From: JBAYJY01 sp041664945
GTDB lineage: Bacteria > UBP15 > UBA6099
Length of the DNA stretch: 21,804 nucleotides
NCBI GenBank assembly: GCA_041664945.1
Contig: JBAYJY010000071.1
Span: forward strand, 1-21,804
Direction of reading: 5' to 3'
The position numbers were made by a program, and so were the translations under genes. Numbering within the stretch: position 1 is the first letter of the stretch; each line of letters starts with the position of its first letter. The notes beneath the pieces are model-generated. The model did not search any database. It saw nothing but the letters and a program-made list of their open reading frames with translations, and was not told the DNA's origin. Of this stretch, positions 15,471-21,804 are shown piece after piece.

Positions 15471-16786
15471 GCGACGTAAACCTTAAAATTGACGTACACC
15501 ACGTAACACGGGTCGAAGGCCACGGAAATATAGTGGTCAATATGAAGAACGGCGTTCTTGAGAAATGCAACCTTGAGATAGTCGAGCCGCCTCGGTATTT
15601 CGAGGCGATGTTGCGCGGCCGCAACTGGCGGGAGGCGCACATCATCACCTCCAGAATCTGCGGCATCTGCTCCATCGGCCACGTAACGGCATCCGTCAGC
15701 GCGACTGAAGCCGCTCTGAATCTGAAGCTCTCCGAACAGGACACGATGCTTCGCAGACTGATCCTGCACGGCGAGACTCTGCAGAGCCATGTGCTTCATG
15801 TTTACTTCCTCGTCGCGCCGGACCTGCTGAAGGTTCCGAGCGTGTTCCCGCTCATCCCGACGCACAAGGATGTTGTGCTCCGCGCTCTGCGGATGAAAAA
15901 CAACGCGAACCTGATGTGCGACCTGCTGGCCGGCCGCACGATTCACCCGATCGCAGTCGTCCCCGGCGGATATACGCTTCTTCCGACCCGGGAAAAACTT
16001 CTTAAGATTAAGCAAATGCTGACGGACATAATGGTTCCGGACGCGCTGGCGACGCTCGAAACGCTCAAGGCGCTTGCTCCGGCGCTCCCGAATTTCTCGC
16101 GGGAGACCGAGTATATCGGCCTTCAGAACGACGACGAATATGCTTTCTATGCCGGCGACATCGCGTCGACCGACACAGGCCGCACTTCGCCCGCAAACTA
16201 CCGCAAGATGACGAACGAGTATCTTGTCGAGTATTCAACATCAAAGCGATGCAAGGCGAACCGCGGTTCGCTGATGGTCGGCGCTCTCGCCCGCTTCAAC
16301 ATCAACTCGAAGAAGCTGCATCCTCTGGCGACAAAAGTGGCCGGAGAGCTCGGGCTCAAAGCTCCGTGCTATAATCCTTTCATGAACAACGTCGCGCAGT
16401 TCGTTGAGTGCGTCCACACTGTCGAGGATTCGCTGATGATAATCGACAAGCTGCTGGAGATGGGGATCGAACAGAAGCCGGCGCCGATAGAAATTGATTT
16501 CAACGGCGGCGGAACAGGCGTGGGAGCGGTGGAAGTTCCGCGCGGAATCCTCTATCATGAGTATACATACAACAACAAAGGGCAGATCACGGATGCGAAC
16601 TGCATTATTCCCACGGGCCAGAACCTCGCGAACATCGAGGATGACATGAAAGCGCTCGTCATGGAAATGGTCGGAGCGGGCAAGCCGGAGGCTGAGATTT
16701 CGTTCACCCTCGAAATGCTGCTGCGCGCGTATGATCCGTGCATCTCTTGCTCGGTTCACATGCTTGATGTTGAATTTGTAAAATAG
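15467..16786 (+). CDS. hydA: [NiFe] hydrogenase alpha (large, catalytic) subunit
   Basis: Catalytic subunit with the NiFe(CN)2CO centre. The 439-residue product has the N-terminal ligand motif RICGIC (C65, C68, with H72 following) after HVTRVEGHG, and the C-terminal motif DPCISCSVH (C425, C428, H431). Both motifs are intact, so an active H2-converting enzyme is expected rather than a sensory or complex I-like homologue. Eight residues (MLDVEFVK) follow His431, a short tail as in group 3b enzymes, probably removed by the protease encoded next. It overlaps hydD by 4 nt. The short length, gene order and PyrK-like partner all favour group 3b. Confidence 0.96.
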   Translation: MSDVNLKIDVHHVTRVEGHGNIVVNMKNGVLEKCNLEIVEPPRYFEAMLRGRNWREAHIITSRICGICSIGHVTASVSATEAALNLKLSEQDTMLRRLILHGETLQSHVLHVYFLVAPDLLKVPSVFPLIPTHKDVVLRALRMKNNANLMCDLLAGRTIHPIAVVPGGYTLLPTREKLLKIKQMLTDIMVPDALATLETLKALAPALPNFSRETEYIGLQNDDEYAFYAGDIASTDTGRTSPANYRKMTNEYLVEYSTSKRCKANRGSLMVGALARFNINSKKLHPLATKVAGELGLKAPCYNPFMNNVAQFVECVHTVEDSLMIIDKLLEMGIEQKPAPIEIDFNGGGTGVGAVEVPRGILYHEYTYNNKGQITDANCIIPTGQNLANIEDDMKALVMEMVGAGKPEAEISFTLEMLLRAYDPCISCSVHMLDVEFVK

Positions 16787-16812
16787 AGACGAACAGGCGG
16801 AAAGGGCGGCGA

Positions 16813-17268
16813 ATGGCCCGTAACATAAAAATAATAGCGGTTGGCAATCCGCTTCGAGGGGACGACGGCGTCGGGCCGGCGGTCCTTGAGATGTTGCGAG
16901 GCATGGAACTGCCTGATAACGTCGGGCTGGTGAACGCAGGTTGCGATCCTCTGGATGCGATAGGGCACATAATGGACGCGGACAAGGCGGTAATAATAGA
17001 CGCCGCCGGAATGAATCGCGCGCCGGGTTTTATAGCGCTGCTGAGGCCCGAGAATCTGCGGGCGGTTTCCAACAGCACGCCCTGTTCTACGCACATTTAC
17101 GGACTTGCGGAAGGGATTGAACTGGCGCTTGCGGTGGGTTTCAAGCCAGAAATAAGAATAATAGGAATACAGCCGGAAAACACGGGAGCGGCGGAAGGGC
17201 TTTCAGCGGCCGTCGCGTCCAGCATTCCAGATGTCATAAAACTTGTGATGGAGGAGGTAGCATCGTGA
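16813..17268 (+). CDS. Hydrogenase maturation protease for the HydA C-terminal tail
   Basis: Nickel-dependent endopeptidase of the HyaD/HybD (HycI/FrxA) family that cuts the large-subunit tail after nickel insertion. The 151-residue product has GNPLRGDDGVG (Asp18 matching the first metal ligand), IIDAAG (Asp63) and STHIYGL (His94), which fit Glu16, Asp62 and His93 of E. coli HybD. It lies 26 nt after hydA with AAAGGG 6 nt before the ATG, so HydA is the obvious substrate. Its stop overlaps the start of the next receiver gene by 4 nt. Confidence 0.94.
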   Translation: MARNIKIIAVGNPLRGDDGVGPAVLEMLRGMELPDNVGLVNAGCDPLDAIGHIMDADKAVIIDAAGMNRAPGFIALLRPENLRAVSNSTPCSTHIYGLAEGIELALAVGFKPEIRIIGIQPENTGAAEGLSAAVASSIPDVIKLVMEEVAS

Positions 17269-17651
17269 GCAAGAAGATCATAATTATCGACGATGACCCG
17301 GATATTTTGGAGTCCATGAAGATAGTTCTGGACAAAGAGGGTTACAACGTAATCACGGCGTCGAACGGCAAGGACGGCCTCGAGAAAGTGAAGGCCGAGA
17401 AGCCTAACCTCGTTCTGCTCGATGTCATGATGACCTCGAAAGACGAAGGATTTCAGGTCTCCTATGCGATGAAAGCCGACCCGGAAATGAAAGACATTCC
17501 GATCGTGATTATCTCGTCGGTTTCGCAGGTCACCGGTTTCGATTTCAGCAAGGAAAAAGACGGCGCTTTCATACCCGTCGATGAATTCGTTGAAAAACCG
17601 GTAAAGCCGAAACAACTGATAGACATAGTGCGTAAGAACCTCGGCGCTTGA
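17265..17651 (+). CDS. Stand-alone receiver protein co-translated with hydrogenase operon
   Basis: A 128-residue single REC domain (D9/D10/D11, phospho-acceptor D53) with no output domain. After D53 the sequence VMMTSKDEGF lacks the conserved proline and has one extra residue. The beta4-beta5 segment is an extended loop (ISSVSQVTGFDF...FIPVDEFVEKP). Both traits are shared with the receiver at 9994-10407. It starts at GTG 17265, overlapping the protease stop by 4 nt, with GGAGGAGG 7 nt upstream, so it is made from the hydrogenase transcript. It may give feedback from hydrogenase expression to the kinases; this is inference. Confidence 0.9.
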   Translation: MSKKIIIIDDDPDILESMKIVLDKEGYNVITASNGKDGLEKVKAEKPNLVLLDVMMTSKDEGFQVSYAMKADPEMKDIPIVIISSVSQVTGFDFSKEKDGAFIPVDEFVEKPVKPKQLIDIVRKNLGA

Positions 17652-17712
17652 GCGATCCTGCGCCCCGCATGTGGATCGCTTGATAACACGGGTTCTTTAA
17701 ATACGCTTGAGT

Positions 17713-17762
17713 CGCCGGCCTCTGAATGAAAATTCAGCCACCCCTTGGCCGGCGTTTTTTTT
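17713..17762 (+). terminator. Intrinsic terminator of the hydrogenase operon
   Basis: CGCCGGCC (17713-17720) pairs perfectly with GGCCGGCG (17747-17754), followed by eight T (17755-17762). Inside the loop is a second perfect hairpin, CTGAAT (17722-17727) / ATTCAG (17732-17737), giving a branched structure. Confidence 0.9.
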
Positions 17763-17782
17763 GTGTTTACCCCAAGCATTTT

Positions 17783-17814
17783 AAAAATCAAAAGGCACGG
17801 CATAACCGTGCCTT
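17783..17814 (-). terminator. Intrinsic terminator of the minus-strand kinase-receiver pair
   Basis: AAGGCACGG (17792-17800) and CCGTGCCTT (17806-17814) form a 9-bp stem with a 5-nt loop. Read on the minus strand it is followed by TTTTGATTTTT. It lies 37 nt after the receiver stop and faces the hydrogenase terminator. Confidence 0.8.
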
Positions 17815-17850
17815 AAGAGTGTTTTAATTTGAGCCGGCTACGGCATGCGT

Positions 17851-18231
17851 TCAGCCGATGTGGTCTTTGATCTCGCGCAGAAGAGTCTTCGGATCCAACG
17901 GCTTTGAGAGATAGATGTCTGACGGCAGCATTCCCTTTGTGTCTTCGCCGCTGAAGCTCATTCCATAAAGCTCCGTGAATGACGATAGCGCGATGACCGG
18001 AATATTTTTCAAAGCTTCGTCTGTCTTCAGCCGTTTGCAGACGTCGAAGCCGTCTTTTTCGGGCATGAGCAGATCGAGGATGATCAGTTCCGGTTTGAAC
18101 GAGGCGACCTTTTCCAATCCCTCATTCCCATTTTTCGCGGAATCAACATCGTAATCGGTTTTGAGGAGCGCGGCTATGGAATCTACGATAGCCGGATCGT
18201 CCTCGATAATCAGAATCTTTTTCTTCGACAT
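17851..18231 (-). CDS. Stand-alone receiver protein of the second kinase-receiver pair
   Basis: A 126-residue single REC domain (D11/D12 pocket after E10, phospho-acceptor D53 in LIILDLLMPEKDGF). The beta4-beta5 segment is extended (LSSFTELYGMSF...MLPSDIYLSKP), as in the receiver at 11425-11814, and the C-terminal helix begins DPKTLLREIK in both. It lies 20 nt downstream of the kinase gene and has GGGAGG 7 nt before the start codon. As a single-domain protein it would act as a phosphate shuttle or sink, or by contact with a partner. Confidence 0.9.
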   Translation of the reverse strand: MSKKKILIIEDDPAIVDSIAALLKTDYDVDSAKNGNEGLEKVASFKPELIILDLLMPEKDGFDVCKRLKTDEALKNIPVIALSSFTELYGMSFSGEDTKGMLPSDIYLSKPLDPKTLLREIKDHIG

Positions 18232-18251
18232 GAATGTACCTCCCTTTGTTG

Positions 18252-18992
18252 TTATGTTGACGGAATGCTTACCGTAAAAGACGTTCCGTTTTCAGAGTCG
18301 CTCAATAGCGAGATTGAACCGCCGAAGCATTCTACGGCGGTTTTCACAATCGGCAGTCCGAGTCCGGTTCCATGGGGTGAGTATTGCTTCGCGTTAGGCG
18401 CACGCCAGAACTCTATGAAAATATTATCAAAATCAGGGCCGCCAATCAATAGCCCGCGGCTTGTTGTTTTTATTTCCACGCCGCCGCCGGTTTTAGCGAT
18501 GCCGATCATAACCTTGTTTCCGGGGTCTGAATATTTCACCGCGTTGTCTATCAAGTTGCGGATCATCATCACAAACATTTTGCCGCGCAAGCAAACGACA
18601 ACCGGTTCCGGAGGCGCTTCGACAAGAATTTCGACCTGCCTGTTCCGAGCTGCGGCGGCGAAGTAATCGGACGCGCCGCGAACGGCTTTGACAAGGTCCA
18701 TCTCCGCTGGAGGCGGCAATGTTTCAGTTCTCACTTCAAGCAGGGCTAGCATGTCGTCCACGAGGGCGAGCGCGTCTTCGCCGCGTTCGAGAGCGTTGTT
18801 TAAGAGCTTGCTCACGTCTTCCGGATCGGTCACGGCGCCGGATGCGAGAACGCGAAGGCAGCTTTGCGCCGCCGCTATCGGCGAACGCAGATTGTGCGAC
18901 ACGGTTCGCATGAACGTATTCTTGACGCGCTCGAATTTATCGTTGAGCGCATCCGCTGTTTCGTTGCCGGATGTCAAATGCGTTTCATCCAT
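18252..18992 (-). CDS. Short soluble histidine kinase with degenerate ATP lid region
   Basis: A 246-residue kinase without sensor domain or membrane helix: HisKA with TVSHNLRSPI (His33) and an HATPase domain with RNLIDNAVKYSD (N box) and GTGLGLPIV (G2 box). The G1 box, normally DxGxG with the adenine-contacting Asp, reads TTSRGLLIGG, so that Asp and the first glycine are missing. It may be a weak kinase, a phosphatase or a phosphotransfer scaffold. The H-box region (SPIAAAQS, RVLASGA) is paralogous to the membrane kinase at 10404-11420. ATG 18992 has only a poor ribosome site (GGGGC). Confidence 0.85.
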   Translation of the reverse strand: MDETHLTSGNETADALNDKFERVKNTFMRTVSHNLRSPIAAAQSCLRVLASGAVTDPEDVSKLLNNALERGEDALALVDDMLALLEVRTETLPPPAEMDLVKAVRGASDYFAAAARNRQVEILVEAPPEPVVVCLRGKMFVMMIRNLIDNAVKYSDPGNKVMIGIAKTGGGVEIKTTSRGLLIGGPDFDNIFIEFWRAPNAKQYSPHGTGLGLPIVKTAVECFGGSISLLSDSENGTSFTVSIPST

Positions 18993-19051
18993 GATTTGCG
19001 TTTTGCCCCGAACGGTATTTAAATGATCTTATGTGTGACAATATTCCATCC

Positions 19052-19079
19052 ATATTAATGATAGCAGTTTTCCTATCAA
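19052..19079 (-). promoter_or_regulatory. Putative promoter with internal palindrome for the minus-strand kinase
   Basis: On the minus strand: TTGATA (19074-19079), 16-bp spacer, TAATAT (19052-19057). A perfect inverted repeat TGATAG (19059-19064) / CTATCA (19073-19078) with 8-bp spacer fills the region between the two boxes, a likely operator. Confidence 0.5.
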
Positions 19080-19227
19080 ATGAAAACGCGCGCCCATAGT
19101 TTTAAGTTCCCGATTATTTCAAAATTAAACAATTTCAAGGTTGCATTACATAGGAAATAAGAGGAGATATGATGAACGAATGAGATACCAACCGGTTGTT
19201 CTGCCGCTAATTAAAAACAGTGGCCTG

Positions 19228-21402
19228 TCAGATAACGCCGTCCGCGGCGAGCGCGAACAAAACGAGTTTCTGCAAGATCTTTTCTTTTCCGGAAGACGGC
19301 TTGTCGAGCTGCATTCTTTCGAGGAAAGGCATAGCGGCCGCGGGAGGCGCGATAATTTTACCCGCTTGGCTGAAAGAAGGAGGCCGGAATCCCTTGAGAG
19401 TCATTCTTTTCTTCATGCCGCGGAGGGCTTTGCCGAGAAGAAGCTCTTCTTTTGTGAAATCGGACCCGTATGGAAAAACCGGGAAGAGTCCGGATTTCTT
19501 GAAAGGCGCGGCAAGCGCTTCGACCGCTTCGGGGTAATTGTTTCTGAACGCGAGAGGAATTTCATAGCTCGCCGAGATTTTTTTATTCTCTTTTGCTTTT
19601 TTCAGAAGTTCCTGCTGGAATCTGGAGTCGGTGATTTTGAGCATGGCGGCTATCGTGTCGCCGTCGGATTTGTCTCTGACGTCAGCCATGCCGTATTCCG
19701 TCACGAAGATGTCGCGCATATGGCGCGGGATCGTGATGTTGCCGCAGGTCCAGGTTATGTTGGAGCAGGGGCCGTTAGCGCCTTCGCGCACGCTGCGCAC
19801 CATTAGGATGGAGCGGGCGTCGGGAAGCTGGTGCGCCATGGATACGAAGTTGTACTGGCCGCCGACGCCGCTGACGACCTGCCCGCTGTCGAGCGTGTCC
19901 GAAGCCACTCCGCCCATCAGCGACGCCATCATGCACGTGTTAACGAACCTTCCGTATTTTCTCTGCGCCGTCTTCAGGCAGTTGTCCTCAACGATGTCGT
20001 TCACGAAACTGATTTCGCGCATTTGGATTCTGCTCTTCGGTTCGTCGTCCATGCCGAGCAGCGTCTCGTAGAAATTCTTAGAGCCGACGAAGAAGCCGGC
20101 GTGAACGAGAATTTCTTTTTTGAGCCGGTCGCCGAGACATTCGGCGATAATAAAGTCGCGGCATTCCTTATCCGCGAGGTCGGCCTTGATGGTTTTGTCG
20201 CCAGCGGCGCTAATCACGCCTTTTTCGTATCTGAGCGATTCTTTCAAAATCCCGTATTCCTGAAGGAAGCGGAACTGTTTCGATGTTATCCTCTCCGATA
20301 TCGCATCTTCCTCAAGCAGGGCGTCGATTGTTCCCGCCGTCACGGCTTCCGTTATTTGCCCGTTGACAAAAAGCTTCTGGATCGCCGGGTGGTCGTAAAC
20401 TTTTCGTTTTATGATTCCGTCGTCGATCATGCTAAGGAATCCGTCGAAAATAAATTCAGAGCAGCCGTACAGCCCTTTTTCGAACGGGCCGGTTCCGCCT
20501 TCGGCTTCTATGATGTCGCTGAATTTTCCATATATTTTCGCTTCTTCAATAACGCGCTTGAACATTCCGCCGTTCTTGTGGCGCAGTTGCAGGCAGTAAA
20601 TGATTGCGTCTCCGAGGGAACCGAAGCCGACCTGGAATGTGCCGCCGTCTTTTATGAGAGCGCTGACGTGGAATGCGATCGAATAATCCGTCGATGATAC
20701 AGGTTCTTTCGGAGGCGCTAAAAGGCGGTGGCTGAGTTCAGGCGATTCGACGATGCCGGTGAACGTTTCCTGCGGCAGCTCGGCCGTTCCGAGCATGTAC
20801 GGCATGTGTGTGTTTATCTGGCCGAGGATCGCTACTTTTTCCCCGGCCTTGAGTTGTTCGATGGTGCGCCACACCATCATGATCGCTGCGTCGACATTAC
20901 TGCCGAGGCTGTATGTCGTCCGGCCGTCTTTTTCTCTTTTCGCGGCTGTCACGGCGACGACATTGCATCCCATGGAATCCATTGCGCGCGCCACGCAAGT
21001 AAAATTCGCCGACACGTAACTCTGTTGCAGGGTTGTGTTGTTCAGAGCGAAGCCGGGAGAAAAGTATATTTCGTGCAGTTCGACGTTAGACGGCAGCCTG
21101 TTCTGTTTTACATCATCGAGATAGACTGGGTCCGGGTAATCTCCGAAGAGCCGCTTCGAGAGCGGTTCCATGATTCTGCGTTCGAGGTCGCTGCCCGGAA
21201 TAGGGGTGTGCAGCGTGAGCCCGGAGCAGATTTTGAGCTTGATGCTCGGGTCTTCCTTTGCCCGCCGGTAAAACTCATTGGCAATGTGTGTCGGTTTCCC
21301 GACACCGATGGGTAGGCCCAAGACGATGTTTTTGCCAACGCGCTGGATCGCTTCATCAACGCATTGGCGCACGCTGTCGTAAATTGCGGGGATTTGCGAC
21401 AT
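19228..21402 (-). CDS. Acetyl-CoA hydrolase / CoA-transferase family protein
   Basis: A 724-residue enzyme of the acetyl-CoA hydrolase/4-hydroxybutyrate CoA-transferase family. Such enzymes move CoA between acyl groups or hydrolyse acyl-CoA, typically in fermentation of acetate or butyrate-type acids. The N-terminal domain begins with LGLPIGVGKPTHIANE. The middle has FQVGFGSLGDAI and GCSEFIFDG, where Glu316 matches the catalytic glutamate position of 'TEMFSDG'-type motifs. The C-terminal domain shows LVHAGFFVGSKNF, RFVNTCMMAS and SGVGGQYNFVSMA (PF13336-like). It is longer than the 430-550 residues of common members because of inserts in the middle. GGAGGG lies 5 nt before the start codon, and a Rex-like operator lies about 90 bp upstream. 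The substrate cannot be told. Confidence 0.88.
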   Translation of the reverse strand: MSQIPAIYDSVRQCVDEAIQRVGKNIVLGLPIGVGKPTHIANEFYRRAKEDPSIKLKICSGLTLHTPIPGSDLERRIMEPLSKRLFGDYPDPVYLDDVKQNRLPSNVELHEIYFSPGFALNNTTLQQSYVSANFTCVARAMDSMGCNVVAVTAAKREKDGRTTYSLGSNVDAAIMMVWRTIEQLKAGEKVAILGQINTHMPYMLGTAELPQETFTGIVESPELSHRLLAPPKEPVSSTDYSIAFHVSALIKDGGTFQVGFGSLGDAIIYCLQLRHKNGGMFKRVIEEAKIYGKFSDIIEAEGGTGPFEKGLYGCSEFIFDGFLSMIDDGIIKRKVYDHPAIQKLFVNGQITEAVTAGTIDALLEEDAISERITSKQFRFLQEYGILKESLRYEKGVISAAGDKTIKADLADKECRDFIIAECLGDRLKKEILVHAGFFVGSKNFYETLLGMDDEPKSRIQMREISFVNDIVEDNCLKTAQRKYGRFVNTCMMASLMGGVASDTLDSGQVVSGVGGQYNFVSMAHQLPDARSILMVRSVREGANGPCSNITWTCGNITIPRHMRDIFVTEYGMADVRDKSDGDTIAAMLKITDSRFQQELLKKAKENKKISASYEIPLAFRNNYPEAVEALAAPFKKSGLFPVFPYGSDFTKEELLLGKALRGMKKRMTLKGFRPPSFSQAGKIIAPPAAAMPFLERMQLDKPSSGKEKILQKLVLFALAADGVI

Positions 21403-21451
21403 TTCAGCCCTCCGAAGTTATTTCCGACCTGTAGTGTAAGTCGGACCGAAA

Positions 21452-21464
21452 TGTGTATAACACA
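21452..21464. repeat. Small palindrome downstream of the CoA-transferase -10 box
   Basis: TGTGT-ATA-ACACA, a perfect 5-bp inverted repeat about 12 bp downstream of the -10 box. It may be a second regulator site or chance in AT-rich DNA. A further pair CCGAC (21424-21428) / GTCGG (21440-21444) could form a leader hairpin. Confidence 0.3.
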
Positions 21465-21475
21465 GACATATTCTA

Positions 21476-21508
21476 ATTATAATAACCGATTTGTGAATAT
21501 TTACACAA
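21476..21508 (-). promoter_or_regulatory. Promoter with Rex-type operator upstream of the CoA-transferase gene
   Basis: TTGTGAATATTTACACAA (21491-21508) matches 13 of 14 fixed positions of the Rex site TTGTGAA-N4-TTCACAA. On the minus strand a perfect TATAAT lies at 21476-21481, so a -35 box at normal spacing would fall inside the operator, the expected layout for repression relieved by high NADH/NAD+. No clear -35 consensus is visible. Confidence 0.6.
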
Positions 21509-21597
21509 AATATCATAAATTGCTCGCTTATCGATTCTGTATAGCTTTATCAGGACAGTTCGGCATACATATTAAAGAAGATGCCGGAGAGATGAAA

Positions 21598-21804
21598 TCA
21601 ATGCGGCTGGGGCGTGTTCTCGGTGACCTGAAAGTGGATCCCGGCTTTTTCCGCTTCTTCGACGACAATGTCGGTTGAAACGCGGATGTTCAGGGGTTGA
21701 ACGTGTTTATTTGACCAGCTTTTCAGAGCGGGCCAGAAATTGAAATAAGATGAGAATTCGCGCGGATACATTCGAGGACTCATTCCGATAAATCGCAGGC
21801 GTGA
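21598..21804 (-). CDS. C-terminal fragment of an unrecognised protein, cut by the window edge
   Basis: On the minus strand a frame is open from the right window edge to a TGA ending at 21598, giving 68 residues. It includes LRFIGMSPRMYPREFSSYFN, a tryptophan-containing stretch and RVSTDIVVEEAEKAGIHF, and ends in TENTPQPH. Codon choice and the structured, non-repetitive composition look coding, and the position 195 nt upstream of the CoA-transferase promoter region is sensible. I do not recognise the family. An ATG at 21783 is internal to the open frame, so the real start is outside the window. Confidence 0.5.
   Translation of the reverse strand, partial: SRLRFIGMSPRMYPREFSSYFNFWPALKSWSNKHVQPLNIRVSTDIVVEEAEKAGIHFQVTENTPQPH

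Noticed and set aside
19161..19185. GAGGAG followed by ATGATG on the plus strand, looking like a gene start
   Set aside because: From ATG 19170 or ATG 19173 the frame closes after a few codons; the longer frame at 19141-19806 is a shadow of the CoA-transferase gene.
19189..19198. Palindrome CAACCGGTTG near the end of the CoA-transferase gene
   Set aside because: Too short, no T-run on either strand and no promoter near it; not supported as terminator or operator.
19831..20697. 288-codon plus-strand open frame inside the CoA-transferase gene
   Set aside because: Antisense to a well-supported enzyme; no ribosome site and no recognisable motif.
1..21804. Search by eye for tRNA, rRNA, CRISPR arrays, insertion sequences and prophage genes
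   Set aside because: None seen; no repeat-spacer pattern, transposase or integrase motifs.

Overview
The window reads as an anaerobic, probably uncultivated, Gram-negative-type bacterium outside the well-studied lineages. Genes are GC-rich and tightly packed, with AT-rich promoters. There is a cytoplasmic group 3b-type [NiFe] hydrogenase with its maturation genes, an [FeFe]-hydrogenase-like sensor kinase, a CoA-transferase/acetyl-CoA hydrolase behind a Rex-like operator, and at the left edge the C-terminus of a secreted protein with a FlgD/T9SS-type end. I cannot name the phylum from sequence alone.

Layout. (1) 2-264: tail of a secreted protein and its intrinsic terminator. (2) 428-6050: hydrogenase maturation genes hypF-hypC-hypD-hypE-hypB; hypA is not present. 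(3) 6086-8110: in line with the hyp genes, a cytoplasmic histidine kinase whose input part is two [4Fe-4S] motifs, an [FeFe]-hydrogenase H-cluster-like domain and a further four-cysteine Fe-S motif. (4) 8440-11814: a signalling operon of REC-PAS-kinase, REC, membrane kinase and REC. (5) 11983-12663: a MerR-type DNA-binding domain fused to a C-terminal REC domain. (6) 12836-17651: the hydrogenase operon in the beta-gamma-delta-alpha order (hydB, hydG, hydD, hydA), then the large-subunit maturation protease and one more stand-alone REC protein, closed by a strong terminator. (7) 17851-18992, minus strand: a second kinase-REC pair paralogous to the one in (4). (8) 19228-21402, minus strand: acetyl-CoA hydrolase/CoA-transferase. 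(9) 21598-21804, minus strand: an unrecognised gene cut by the window edge.

My reading of how the parts fit (inference): HypF/C/D/E/B build the Fe(CN)2CO-Ni centre of HydA, the protease removes the HydA C-terminal tail, and HydBGDA exchanges electrons between NAD(P)H and H2. The [FeFe]-hydrogenase-like kinase probably senses H2 or redox state. The surrounding kinases and single-domain receivers would form a phosphorelay whose only visible DNA-binding output is the MerR-REC protein, encoded directly upstream of the hydrogenase promoter. Promoters in this stretch share TTGACA-linked sequence blocks, and GATTAG-type half-sites recur upstream of both hypF and hydB. The most unusual feature is this dense H-cluster-sensor/multi-receiver/MerR-REC circuit placed between the maturation and structural operons of an [NiFe] hydrogenase.
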